Assembly (NCBI RefSeq): GCF_013368755.1
Contig: NC_049566.1
Coordinates: 3,658,001 to 3,722,000 of the forward strand
Reading direction: 5' to 3'
Source of the DNA: Talaromyces rugulosus
Taxonomy: Eukaryota > Ascomycota > Eurotiomycetes > Eurotiales > Trichocomaceae
Length of the DNA stretch: 64,000 nucleotides
Shown: piece by piece, positions 42,900 to 54,436 of the stretch
How the letters are laid out: each line of letters begins with the position of its first letter
How positions within the stretch are numbered: the first letter of the stretch is position 1
Position numbers and translations under genes: made by a program
Notes under the pieces: model-generated
What the model saw: the letters and a program-made list of their open reading frames with translations, nothing else
What the model was told of the DNA's origin: nothing
Database searches by the model: none

Positions 42900-45800
42900 T
42901 CTATATACAAAATTGATGGTTGATGCACCAGTGATTGGAGGACTGTATGAGTAACTGTGGTATGCCTATGGATGGTTAGCAGGAAAGGCCTAGACGAAGG
43001 TCTATCTCTAGATGCGGCTTTATGGGAATGTAAATATAGTCACCTTTGTTACACTAGAAGCTTTTTTTACGCATTTTAATATGCTGTTTGAAGATTATCA
43101 ACTTGTGGAGAAGGCGAATCTTGAATTTAACTGTATATAACAGGGGTGCATCTTTTTCTAGGACTTTATTAGTGAATTTGAACAGATATTACTTTTTATA
43201 GAAGGTCAATTATAGACTGATGACGTAAAAATCTTATAACTGAAAACTATGATTAACTAAGAAATAAGATATGTGATTGTTAGGAGCGATATACTAAAGT
43301 AGTATAAAGCTTTTTATGAATATTTATACTGAGTAGTGAATGATTTTAAAAAGCTGAAAAGGATTGACAATATCTAGTTCTAATATAAATAGAACACTTT
43401 CTGTCTGCTTATAAAAGGAATCTTCCTTAATAGAGAATAGTCTTAAGTCATGGACTAGACATTTATAGATCTGCTAATTAATACTGTTAGAATGGACAAC
43501 TGTTTTTAATATAGAAAACTAGGTTATATTGTTTAATATTGTCTTAAATCTGTGCTATTTTGTTAGACACTATCTCTAAGGAACTATGGCAAGAAGAAAC
43601 ATGATACATTTATAAGAATATCTAACATCAGAGTAAAGGAGAATGAAACTGAATCTAATATAGGTTTAGATAGTATATCAAAGTTAAAAGAGTAGCTTCT
43701 GCGCAAAGTTGCTTGTAGAAGCTAAAATATAAAACAGCTTATGACTTTGAGAATTTTAAGAAGATGGTTGAAAGGTTTGATAGACCTCTATTCAATATAG
43801 ATATATGGTTAGACTGTAGAACCAATGCTAATGTTTTAATTAATAGTGGGTGCCTCACCTATGGAATCATCAAAGAGACCTTTGCTTGAAAGAAAAAGCT
43901 GAATTATAATATTATTAAATCTAGATCTATTAAGGGATATAATGGTTTGGTATCTCAATATATCAAAGAAATTGTATGCGTGATATTAGATATCAGGGGA
44001 AATATATAGAAGAAAGCCTACTTTTATATGGTTCTAAAGTGCGAATATGATATGATATTGGGTCTTTTATAGATGGAATATCAATATATAAGAATTGACG
44101 CTGCTAGAGGCCGACTAGAATTCAGGAATGGAATATCTGTTAATAAAAAGAATCTATTATAATCTGAGTATGTCTCTTAATAGATCAGTATAGCTGTAGT
44201 AAACGCTTTAAAAAGGATATAAAGTAAGAAAAAGGAGGTTAATATATTTATAGTCTCTATATAGGATATTAAAAAAGCTCTAGCTCTGAAACTATAGACA
44301 GACCTAGAGAATAAGCTATTTAAGCATTACCACGAGTTTTTAAAACTATTTAATTTAAAGGAAGCTGATAAGCTATCATTGTTATATCCAAATATCGACT
44401 ATTAGATTAAACTAATTAATGTCAATGCGAAGGGGTGTAAGTTAGAAATATTATAGGACCCTCTTTATAATATATTATAGAAAGAATTGCTAGTTCTATA
44501 GAAAACTTTTTATAACTTACTGTTGAAGGACTTTATATATGTAAGCAACTCGCCTACTACAGTGCCGATACTATTTATAAGGAAACCTAGAGGAGAATTA
44601 CGCTTCTATATCGATTATTAGGCGCTTAACGCTATGATAAAAAGAAATTAATATCTATTACCATTAATACATAAGACTTTATAATAAATATCTAAAGCCT
44701 GATGGTTTATAAAGCTTGATGTTACAGTGGCCTTCCATAAGATATACATTATCAAAGAAGATAAGTAGAAAACAGCTTTTTGAACCAGGTTTGGACTCTA
44801 TAAATGATTAGTAACATCTTTTAGCCTTATTAATATACCGAGCATATTTCAATAATATATTAATTGGACCCTTCGCGAGTTTCTAAATAATTTTATATCT
44901 GTCTATCTAAACAACATGCTTATTTTTATAGAAGGTAGCCACGCGCACCATCGGAAATAGATAATAAAGATGCTAGAACACCTGCGCACTGCAGGACTAC
45001 AGCTAGATATCAATAAATGTGAGTTTGAGGTATAAACAATAAAATACCTCAGATTTATATTAAAAGCTAGAAAAGAGATCTAAATAGACCTTGCGAAAAT
45101 CTCTACCATTTTGGAATAGAAAGTCTTAATATATATAAAAGATATATAATTATTCTTAAAGTTCATAAATTTCTATTGATAGTTTATCTAAGAATATTCT
45201 AATATAATCTATCTGCTGACAGAACTGATTAAAAAAGAAACTATCTTTATTTAGACTAAAGCTGTTAATGAAGCTTTTGAATAATTAAAATAAATATTTA
45301 TAAGTAACTCAATACTAGTATAATTTAACCCCAAGCAGAATATAATTATGGAAACCAACTCTTTAAGATATATTATAGAGGGGACATTATTATAGTATAA
45401 TAACAAAGGACTTTTATAAATCTACGCCTACTTCTTCTGAAAGTGTATACCCGCGGAGTATAATTATAAGATCCATGATAAAAAGCTATTGGCGATAATA
45501 GCATATCTAAAGCAATAGAAATCTAAACTAATTAGTATTAAAGAGTTTATTATTCTAACTAACTATCAGAATCTTAAATACTTTATGCAGCTCTAATAGT
45601 TGAATAAAAGATAAATAAGATAGGCTGGTATACTCTTACGCTTCAACTATAAGCTTTAATACTGGCTAAGGCAACTAGCTACTAGACCTGATACACTATC
45701 ATAATACTTATAAGATATATCTGATAGAATTAATAATAAACGCCTAGCATACCAAAATAAGTGTCTTATTAATCTTAACAAGGTATAGAGAGACTATCTA

Positions 45801-47340
45801 GAACAACCTCCCTAAGGTCACTTATCAAATACTACACTTAAACCCCATGTCTACGCTACTTATATAGAGCATTTAATGTTAATTAGAGAATAGTAGTAAT
45901 TAGCTAAAGCTAAGGATAAGAATTATAAATGAATTAAAGAGGCTATATACTAAAAGCTTCTGTGGTTCCTTTAAGACCTATAACTTTACACTATAGTATC
46001 TGAATACATGATTAATACAGTGGACTGATTACTATTTTAAAACTGATAATAGGTACTAAATAGCAAACTATTCCGTACTCGTATTATATAAGATATGTAT
46101 GACTCCTATCTTACTGGATACCCAGACTGAAACATGACCTATGCTATTATAGCCCAACAACTATATTGGCTAAATCTATCTGAGGATATCTAAAGGTTTA
46201 TAAATAACTACAACAAATGTGGTGTAAATACTGTATGGAGACAATACTGATAAGGGTTATTAAAACCACTCTTTGTTTCCTCGCGAATGTGGTGAGATAT
46301 TAATATAGATTTTATAGAGAAACTTTTAATGTCTAATAAGAATACAAATCTCATAGTAATCGTTGACTGACTGGGAAAAGGAATTATATTAGTACTATGC
46401 AAACACATAGATACTAAAATAGTGATATTAAAGTTTGTTGACCGATTTATACATGAATATAGACCGCCTAGCAGTATTATATCAGATTAAGACACACAAT
46501 TTGTTAATGATCTTTAGAAAGACATATATAAATATCTAAAAATTATAAGATAATTATTAACTACGTATTATCTCTAAACTAATAGATAGATAGAATATAC
46601 TAACTCTGTGGTGGAAGAATACTTATAGAACTTCTATATCTATTTTTAAATTGACTGGAGCCTACTAACTATAATTGTGTAACTTGTAATAAACAGGCAT
46701 GACGCTACTGTAACTAGTATTAGTTTTTTCTTCCTAACCTATAGATACAATGTTGAACCACTCTAGTTAGATAAAGCTATCCCTACATCTAAGCAGTAAA
46801 GACCCGCTGTTAAATATGTAAATAATATAGTTACTAAGCTACGGCAGGTCTTTGATATAATGTAGACTAAGTTTATTTTAGTATAGCAGCAAATAGAAGA
46901 TAGTGCAAACTATTATTAAGAAACTCCTCTAAAGTATAAAATAGGATAAAAGATATAGTTAGATCTTTAGAATATTCAGACTGAATAACCTTCAAAGAAG
47001 CTGAACATCCAATATATGAAATATACTATACTAAAGAAAGTAGGATTCTATATATATCAACTCAATGTCCTTGGAACTATTTATAATATTTTTTATATAA
47101 TATTTTTTTATCTTATAGACACACGTCCGCTCCCTTTACAGACCTAACATGATTACTAGCCACCAGTGTATCTAGTAAAAGGTAATAAAGAGTACCTAGT
47201 TAATAATATACTTAATAAATAGACTATATATTAGGGCCGCAGATATATAAAGTAATACCTTATCTGTTAGACCAGATATGCGCGATCTATATAAGAATCT
47301 GCCTAATCTATAAAAGACACTAAAGTACTCAATTACTGGC
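42900..47340 (+). pseudogene. RIP-killed gag-pol of Gypsy-C
   Basis: Recognisable landmarks in the plus strand. A gag zinc knuckle with one Cys and the His erased lies near 43,498-43,545. A protease-like NSG (formerly DSG) lies near 43,835. Reverse transcriptase shows the YIDY...ALNAM block near 44,612 and YLNN (formerly YLDD) near 44,910. RNase H and integrase follow, with a TDGQTE-like block degraded near 46,575. There is no open frame above about 70 codons. Limits are approximate. Confidence 0.8.
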
Positions 47341-47363
47341 TTTAACATTACAATGTCTTTATC

Positions 47364-47375
47364 AAAGGGGGGGAG
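47364..47375 (+). promoter_or_regulatory. Polypurine tract of Gypsy-C
   Basis: AAAGGGGGGGAG just upstream of the 3' LTR at 47,379. Confidence 0.8.
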
Positions 47376-47378
47376 TAA

Positions 47379-47635
47379 TGTTAGGATCTTAATCCTTAGA
47401 ATACTCAGGCTTTGTTTTTATAGAATAACCACATCTAGTCCGCACCTGGTTTGTTATAGAAGAATCCTCTGATACTATATTAGATTCGCTAGGGTGCCTT
47501 TGGGATCTATACTCGCCTGTATTGACATTCGATAATGTGAATCTCTACGAATCTTTTCCTTCTCTTTCTCACGTTTGAATTTACTTAATTCCTGGACCTA
47601 CATAAGGCCAGTAAGACGGGACCTAGCCCGTAACA
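47379..47635 (+). repeat. 3' LTR of Gypsy-C
   Basis: 257 bp, ending CCCGTAACA, followed by the CATAG duplication. It is less mutated at its right end than the 5' LTR. Confidence 0.9.
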
Positions 47636-47640
47636 CATAG

Positions 47641-48062
47641 CCCATAACACCCCCAATGAAAAAAACAAGGGAGCCGAGGCGTACTTCCGGGCCTCATAGC
47701 TTGGTTACTAACAGCTACGATTTTACGGCGCAGAGAGAAGACTTTAAACAGAGAAAAAAAAAACATTTGCCTAATCACTTTTCCCATGGCAGACCAAGAA
47801 TATTGGATAAAAGCAAAAGATTCTTTAATCAATCCGACAGATCCGGATTAATCGCTTTGGAAATGGGCAAACAAGAACATGGTCCGAGCCAGATTTATTC
47901 CCTTTGAAAATTAAATAATAGGCTGTTGTTACAAAAATAGAGCTTCAACGTCAGGGACCTAGCCCTAACGTACGCATTACACCTCGTTATTATACTAGGT
48001 CGATAAGAACCACGACTACTACTACCACTAATAAATTAAATATGCACTGAAAAATAAGAGTT
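47641..48062. other. Intergenic DNA between the repeat block and the first gene
   Basis: About 420 bp of balanced base composition with no RIP signature. An 83-codon frame at 47,656-47,907 (+) has no recognisable domain and no support. It probably holds the 3' region of the neighbouring minus-strand gene. Confidence 0.5.
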
Positions 48063-49975
48063 TCACCCATCAGGATACTCATCCTGTATGTTGCTTACAA
48101 ACCTTCTCTCCTCCTCGTCCCATCTTTTGAAGTGTTTCCCAGCAATAGCTAAAAGACTGCCCGGAAGCTGCGATAACGTAGGCTTGATAACCTCTATATT
48201 CTCCTCTGCAACGTATCGCACGCTTTTATCCTCGACACTGCGAATCCTAGTCAGCGCGTCGATAATAAAACAAAAACAGATCAAAAAACCCACTGAACAT
48301 GATAAAAACTTTGGTGTCTGCCAGCCTGGAGCTGATCAACATTCATCCGTCTCATCCAATGTTCTCCAGCTCCGCACTCTGGGTCCCAGCCTATGATCAT
48401 TGCCGTGTAATTATAACGCCGGTGACGAAAAATTTCTCCAACCTGATATTCGATAGTCTTTTGTACATCCTTGCGCCGTCGTACACTCCTCGGTGTTTCA
48501 TCAGCAGCACGTATAGCGTGGAGACTCTCCATCAGATGTCTAAGTTCCAGGAGCCCCTCAAACAGAGGGAGGACGTGTTTTTCAACTAAATATATATCCC
48601 AGGGAAATTCCGAAGCGAAAACGTCCATAAACCAGGGAAGATGTCGCCGGATCTCCATCAATCTTCCGTACGGATTAACAAGCATAAACGACCAAAGGCC
48701 GGCATACCCAGCACTTTCGATATCCACTTTTGAAAATTCGGAACCCAGTATGACACGCACTGAATTCATTACATTCCTTCCGCATCGCAACACGATTTCT
48801 GATGTCTGAGACTCTCCAAGAAACGTAGATTGCTCTGTCGGTGACGCACCCAGAAGATTCAGCTGACTCTGCAAGTCAGCAACACATGTTTCTTCCCCAG
48901 ATCGAAATGGGTCCATATACATGGGCACGCCGACGTTGTCTCCGTTTAGAGAAAAGCCGTCCATGTCAAGGCCTGGCGAGGGAAAGATAATAACCAGAAC
49001 GTGGAAGGGAAATCCGCATGGGTGAGCGTTGAGGCCAAAGTGCCGAGCAATATAGCAAAATATCGAGGCGGATATTAACGGCAAAGAATTGTGCTCTTGG
49101 TCCTTGAGGGCAAAGCCAAGAAAGTTATGTTCAAGGCTGTGGTACTCTCTACCAGGTGCAATTCCGGTGAAATTATTTAGTCTCAAAAAAGATGCAATAT
49201 GTGATGCTCTCTGGCGGGGAGAGAGGCTTTCAATGTCCGGGTTCCGATTTGAAAGGTCCTCTGCCACAGCATTGAGCATGTTACTAACCTGTGACCTTTT
49301 AGCATTCAAATCAAATTGAATAATGGAAATATCCAATATACCTCTTCTAAGCTTTCAATATGGCCTTGAGAAACAAAGAGATCAAAGCATCCCAAGGCAC
49401 GTTCAAGAGACACGGTCTCGCCTTCTTCTCTCAGTTTAGCCCACTCGGATACAGCCATGTTCCGATTGAGACAGTCCATAATGGTATTACTATAGTATCT
49501 TAAAAGCACAAGCAAAGTCAGAAACCGCTGTATACAGTAAGTATGTGCAAGTATCCACACACCTTCGAGCTAAGTGATCATCTTGGTCATTTCGAGCGTG
49601 TGCATGGCGCGTGAGCGTATCTTTCACATCGTAGCCAAGATCCATAATCGATTGGACCTTTTGGATACGGCCGCATTGGCTCGAGAGAATATTATTCAAA
49701 ACCTTGGTGGTTTTGCTATCAACTCTGTGCCTCTGGACGAATATCGCTTTCCAGTCGATAGAGGAAGGAGGCTGCTTCATTTTGTTCTCGACATCATGCT
49801 TTCTGTCCCAGTAATGGAACAGCGTCTTGCAATAGTATCGCCATACTGCTTGCTCATTCGCAACGCTGGTGAACCTCCGAGCAGTCCTCTCGAGTGCCAG
49901 ACATCCATGCGGGTCGAGGTATTGCAATATGAGCTGTAGAACTTCGTCAGGAAGAGAAGTCAGACTATTACGCAT
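48063..49975 (-). CDS. F-box protein with SirB1/transglutaminase-like and YccV domains (FBXO21-like)
   Basis: Four exons: 49,563-49,975; 49,342-49,498; 48,294-49,288; 48,063-48,237, summing to 580 codons (579 residues). All splice phases agree; the first acceptor could also be at 49,490. An F-box starts within the first ten residues (SLPDEVLQLILQYL). A SirB1/Transglut_core2-like region follows (HSLEHNFLG...SLPLISASIFCYIA...HPCGFPFHVLV). The C-terminus is a hemimethylated-DNA-binding YccV-like domain (YNYTAMIIGWDPEC, then VRYVAEENI), across whose middle the last intron falls. Human FBXO21 has the same order, so an SCF ubiquitin-ligase adaptor role is inferred. The start is the ATG at 49,975, facing the J-protein gene across 271 bp. 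Confidence 0.88.
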
Positions 49976-50246
49976 AGTCGGCCACGATTCAGGAAGTACG
50001 GTGTGTGAAGATTTTTTCCTTTTTTCTTTTAATGTGCCTTTGTTGTCTGATCCTACGGCAAATATTGACAAAAACGAGTTTCGCGAGGTGGAAGAAGTTC
50101 GAGCTCGAGCACGTTGTTCCGCGACCCGCCCGCCACAATGTCCGTCCACACTCCACACACCCACAATCCACCACGCCGATCTCACCACCCAACCCACCCC
50201 ACTATGATCTTGATCTGCCTTTGAGGAGGAATATTCAAAAAAGAAT
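49976..50246. promoter_or_regulatory. Bidirectional promoter region
   Basis: 271 bp between the divergent starts of the F-box gene (-) and the J-protein gene (+). It must hold both promoters and both 5' UTRs. A CT-rich stretch (ttttttccttttttcttttaatg) near 50,015-50,035 is the only obvious feature. Confidence 0.6.
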
Positions 50247-51884
50247 ATGGGACAGAGTCAGTCAACCAATACTCGTAAAGGCGACAGCCAAGCCGAGGAT
50301 GGGAGTGACCATCGAGCTGACTACTACAAGTTGCTGGATTTGGAACGCGACGCATCAGAGGAAGAGCAAGTCTTTGATCGCTATCATTCTTGTTTTTTTC
50401 TTGCTGACTGACTTTGTCGCAGTATCAAAAAAGCTTATCGAAGGAAAGCTTTGGAACTGCATCCTGACAGAAACTATGACAATGTAGAAGCTGCAACCAA
50501 ATTATTCGCCGAAGTGCAATGTGCATACGAAGTTCTATCCGATCCCCAAGAAAGGGCATGGTACGATTCGCACCGAGATGTTATTTTCACGGAAGATGGA
50601 TCGCAAGGTGGTGATGAAGGGGGCACACCAGGACGGTTTCGAATGACAACATCTGAAATCACAAATCTGTTGTTGAGGTTCAACCCTCGCATGGACTTTT
50701 CAGATTCCCCCAACGGGTTTTTCGGCGGCCTGAGAGACGTTTTCGATCAGATCGCACGCGAAGAGGAGCTCGCGTGCCGGTGGGAGAATGCACAACCCGA
50801 AGACTATCCGAGTTTCGGCCACAAGGACGATTCCTTTGACGATGTGGTGCGTCCATTCTACGCAGTCTGGGCCAATTTCTCAACGAGCAAGTCCTTTGCG
50901 TGGAAGGACACGTACAAATTGAACGAAGCCCCGGACCGTCGAATCCGGCGGTTGATGGAGAAGGAAAACAGGAAGCTCCGAGACGATGCGATACGGGAAT
51001 ACAATGACGCTGTGCGCTCACTTGTCGCGTTTGTGAAAAAGCGCGACCCGCGGTACAAGTCGAATATGCAAAGTGAGGCTGAGCGACAGCGTACGTTACG
51101 TGAAGCCGCCGCTGCGCAGGCTGCCCGGTCTCGCGCCGCTAATCAAGCCAAGCTACAAGAGCACGTTACGCCAGACTGGGCTCGGGTGGAAGAAGTCGAA
51201 GACGAAGAGAATGACAGCTCGGAATCCGAAGTGGAACACTTTGAATGCATCGTCTGCGACAAAACATTCAAAAGCGAAAAGCAATTCGAGGCTCACGAGC
51301 GCAGCAAGAAGCATACAAAGGCAGTCAAGCAGCTCCGCATGGAAATGAGGTTTCAAGATGAAGAACTACAGCTCTTTGAAGATTTGAAGGTGGAGGAAAA
51401 GTCCGGGGAACGAGAACCCAATGATTCAGCTACTACCGGACCAGATACGATAGCAGAGGAGATACAAACACCATTGCAAGCTTCCAAGGATCCGAATGAC
51501 CCTAATCAAGACTCCCTACCCCAAACGGCCTCGCCATCATCTGCTTCGGACGATGATGACGACTACACAGCCCGAGAAGAAGTGCAGTCCAGAATAAATG
51601 CTGACCATTCAAATCAAGGGAACTCTGATGTTGAAGCACCAGATCCTCTGAAAGAGCCATCTCCTAGCGATAATATAGACGCTCCAATACCAAAAATAGG
51701 AAAGGCCAAACAAAAGAGGGCCAAAAAGGCAGCAGCACAGGCGACAGGATCCCAGCATAGCTGCTCGCAGTGCCATGACGTGTTTCCCTCTCGAACACAG
51801 TTGTTCTCGCATATAAGAGAGGAGGGACATGCTCAGGCAGTTCCAAAGGCACAGCCTTCACAGAAGAAGGGTAAGAAGAAATAG
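50247..51884 (+). CDS. jjj1: J-protein with two C2H2 fingers (JJJ1/DNAJC21-like)
   Basis: Two exons, 50,247-50,365 and 50,423-51,884, 526 residues. The intron (57 bp) has a GC donor, GCAAGT, and a CAG acceptor; only this gives a continuous J domain (residues about 25-95) with the HPD motif. The middle is a long charged helical region. A U1-like C2H2 finger (CX2CX12HX5H) lies near residue 310. An Asp/Ser-rich acidic linker follows. A second C2H2 finger (CX2C...HX5H) lies near residue 490, and the tail is basic. In yeast, Jjj1 stimulates Ssa ATPase and releases Arx1 from late cytoplasmic 60S subunits. The whole architecture is present, so the same role is inferred. It converges with the Sqs1-like gene, 109 bp apart. 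Confidence 0.93.
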
Positions 51885-51993
51885 AATTTCGAATCTAGAA
51901 TCTATGTCTACGAAAATGTTATGACCATGTACCATGATCCGGCTCAGATCTAGTGAGAAAGAAAGAAAAAAAGAAATGTTGGTGCAGTATATC

Positions 51994-53625
51994 TTAACCC
52001 AGACCTGCACGGGAATTCTTCATGACTTGAGTCACCGGTTGCAGGATACCCTTGTTGTTCGTAGCACCCAGAGCTGTTCCAGAACTCCAGCCCATCTTTT
52101 CCAGCATTGCCCGACCCTTGTTATTGGCTGCGATTTCTGGAGCAGCGCCTCCCACGACGTCCCCTTCAATGTACCCGAAATCGCCTTTGCTGCGCTGTAG
52201 ATTTTTCCCTTTCTTTGGCTCTTTGTCGTAGTTGCGTGGCCGCATATTCCCAATCTTGACGAACCGAGGCTGGGACAGGATCTTGTCGAGCTTCACACTA
52301 TGCTTGCCATTGAAATTGGGGGTCCTGACAGTCTTGTACATGACAGGATATCTGGTAGACCCTTTGCCTCTCGATTGTGACTTGAGGGACACGGCATTTG
52401 CAAGTTCATGTACCACCCTCCTTTGCTTCTTGTCCATGGGTGGCAGATCCAAGCTACAGAAAATAATTAGTGTGGTACATTGAATTGGGTTAAGACAAAC
52501 ATACGTGTCAGCAGAAGACAGAAGAAAGCCCTTGATTTGCGTTTTCACCTCTTCCATAGTAATGCCAGCTCCATCTGCGGGTAGTTTTGGCCGTTTTCCA
52601 AGCAGGCCCTGAGCACGGAGTTGTTCTCTTTCTTGCTTCTTGGCTTTCTTTTTGTTCCTGTCTCTCTCCCAGCCTGCCTGTAGTTGCATCTCGAGATCAC
52701 TGTCGCTAAGGTCAAAATCAAGCTTGCGGCCTTTCTTTTTCTTCTTCTTCTTGTGGAGACTGTCACGTTCAATGTCCATAATATCGAAATCGGCAAATTT
52801 CTCGTAGTCAAGGAAATCGTCGTATGCGTTTGTACGGGGAAGTTTTTGTGTCATGTTTTTCGCTTTCGAGTCCTGGGGAGGCCGACGTTGGGAGTACGAT
52901 ATGAGGTCACTTATCGATACTGACACCTCACTATCGTCGTACTCCTCATCCGTAGAGTCATCCTGTGATTCCATCACTTCTTTTCCTACGGGTTCACTGT
53001 TGATCGGGTCAGGTAACTCGTTCTCGGGAAATGCGCCTTTGGGTTTTCGAGAAGCGGAATGGCTGTTATGTTTCTGCTTAAAGGCCACTGCCCTGCGCAT
53101 CTTCACTGGGTTTTCGTCTGATAAATCTGACTGGTCGTCACTAGTAGACGAGTCGTCGGGCATGGCATATTGGGAATCCATGTTTTCGACATAGTCGGCC
53201 AGTATCGCATCGTCATTTTGGGCAAAAAATGCCTGTTGGAATCGTTGGCGCGAGTGTCTCTTTTTCTGAGCACCGGTTACACCTCGCAGTGTTATTGGAG
53301 CGGGGTCGATGGTTTCTCTGGTGAACGGCCCATTTGCGACCAGGGTGCTTTCTTCAAATGTTCTGACCTGCACTGGTGCTGGTACGTCTTTTGCACGCAC
53401 GCGGCTGTTTTCAAGATTGGTTCCGGTGCTTCGAGTGCCGCCCCGCCCGTTGAATATAACCTCGTCTTCGCTGCTATCAATGGTGCTGGACGTTTCAAGG
53501 TTCGGCGGGGTGTAGTCGACGAGCTCTGCAGGGGCTGTTGGGTCTTCACCGTTTACGTCTGTGAAGAATAGGTTGCCATCTGTTGTTGCAGCGTGTGCTG
53601 TGCTGCTCTCTGTATGGAAATGCAT
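51994..53625 (-). CDS. sqs1: Sqs1-like R3H / G-patch protein
   Basis: Two exons, 52,505-53,625 and 51,994-52,453. The 51-bp intron (52,454-52,504; GTATGT...CTGTAG) is in frame without a stop, so an unspliced reading looks open, but splicing restores a clean R3H-like segment (LDLPPMDKKQRRVVHELAN). The N-terminal half is acidic and Ser/Asp-rich with nuclear-type basic clusters (KKKKKKKGRK). A C-terminal G-patch follows (ENKGRAMLEKMGW pattern, then LGATNNKGI). Sqs1/Pfa1 activates the helicase Prp43 in ribosome assembly and splicing. The start is uncertain: an upstream 8-nt exon (53,726-53,733) with an 84-bp intron would also fit in phase and add eight residues. The Gly/Arg-rich N-terminus often found in fungal Sqs1 is not seen. 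Confidence 0.82.
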   Translation of the reverse strand: MHFHTESSTAHAATTDGNLFFTDVNGEDPTAPAELVDYTPPNLETSSTIDSSEDEVIFNGRGGTRSTGTNLENSRVRAKDVPAPVQVRTFEESTLVANGPFTRETIDPAPITLRGVTGAQKKRHSRQRFQQAFFAQNDDAILADYVENMDSQYAMPDDSSTSDDQSDLSDENPVKMRRAVAFKQKHNSHSASRKPKGAFPENELPDPINSEPVGKEVMESQDDSTDEEYDDSEVSVSISDLISYSQRRPPQDSKAKNMTQKLPRTNAYDDFLDYEKFADFDIMDIERDSLHKKKKKKKGRKLDFDLSDSDLEMQLQAGWERDRNKKKAKKQEREQLRAQGLLGKRPKLPADGAGITMEEVKTQIKGFLLSSADTYVCLNPIQCTTLIIFCSLDLPPMDKKQRRVVHELANAVSLKSQSRGKGSTRYPVMYKTVRTPNFNGKHSVKLDKILSQPRFVKIGNMRPRNYDKEPKKGKNLQRSKGDFGYIEGDVVGGAAPEIAANNKGRAMLEKMGWSSGTALGATNNKGILQPVTQVMKNSRAGLG

Positions 53626-53733
53626 TGGGACCAGCTGACCTCTGATGAGTGATTTGGTGGTAGTACAGAGTGTGGCTGACTCATGCCCAGGCTCTTGGGG
53701 TGTCTTTCACGGGGTAGCGATTTACCGAGACAT

Positions 53734-54436
53734 TGCTGCGTGTGTGGTGTTTATCTGTCTTCGGTCTGTGTTGTGGTCGATGAGATATGCGGTGTTTGTC
53801 GCGTTTCGTCTCGCGGGTGTTGTGTTTGATTGAACTCTTCAAAAGTTCAGCCTCAATTCGAGATAACGGGTTTATCGCCGGCTTAGTCATTGTGCGGGCT
53901 GGCCACCCTCACAGGCCGCCTCTGTTGTTTCTGATCTCTGCATGGTGCGAGTGATGAGTCTTTATTTCTATGTGTATTTTGTTTTAGAAATATGTCTATT
54001 TACGGAATATTTGTAAAAAATTAACCCGATTCCACAGCTTTGAGGTTGATCGAGTACTTGAGCGTCAAAGGAGCTCCAGCCTTATCTATTGGCTGGGCGC
54101 GGATCCCCACCGCGATGCTGCCTGAGGCCTGTCCGCGTGCAGTGCGTCACTCCCTCTTGAGCAGGACATGCAACCAAGACAAGTGTTTCTGTTTAATGGC
54201 ATTTTGTTCTTGTTGCGAGTTTTTATCTTTGGCTAGTTGACACTTGGTGTATACTTGATATCATCAAGTCACGCCTATACTCGCATGTTTATTCGACTAC
54301 TACCACGGTAGAGCTATATATATAATACAACCTCCGCATCAACAAACACCCCGCACCACATCAACATTACCACTCCACTCTTGCTCACAACCAACCCGGG
54401 AAGCTTCACCACAGAAGCAAACCAAGACCACAAGTC
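53734..54436. promoter_or_regulatory. Divergent intergenic region, sqs1-like / atg4
   Basis: About 700 bp holding the promoters of both neighbours. A TATATATATAA run at 54,316-54,326 lies about 110 bp upstream of the Atg4 start. Nothing else is recognisable. Confidence 0.5.

Larger units (their letters stand above)
42136..47635 (+). mobile_element. Gypsy-C: third Ty3/Gypsy family, fully degraded by RIP
   Basis: 5500-bp element with 257-bp LTRs (42,136-42,392; 47,379-47,635), termini TGTTAGG...GTAACA, and target duplication CATAG on both sides (42,131-42,135; 47,636-47,640). The internal region is plus-strand gag-pol with stops every few codons and many C-to-T and G-to-A changes. Both LTR ends and the element outline are intact, so it decayed by point mutation. 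It marks the right edge of the repeat block. Confidence 0.92.

Noticed and set aside
47656..47907. 83-codon frame as a gene
   Set aside because: No domain, no sensible neighbours, low-complexity Lys run; could be chance.
53726..53733. Extra 8-nt first exon for the Sqs1-like gene
   Set aside because: In phase and with good splice sites, but so short that chance is likely; mentioned only as an option.
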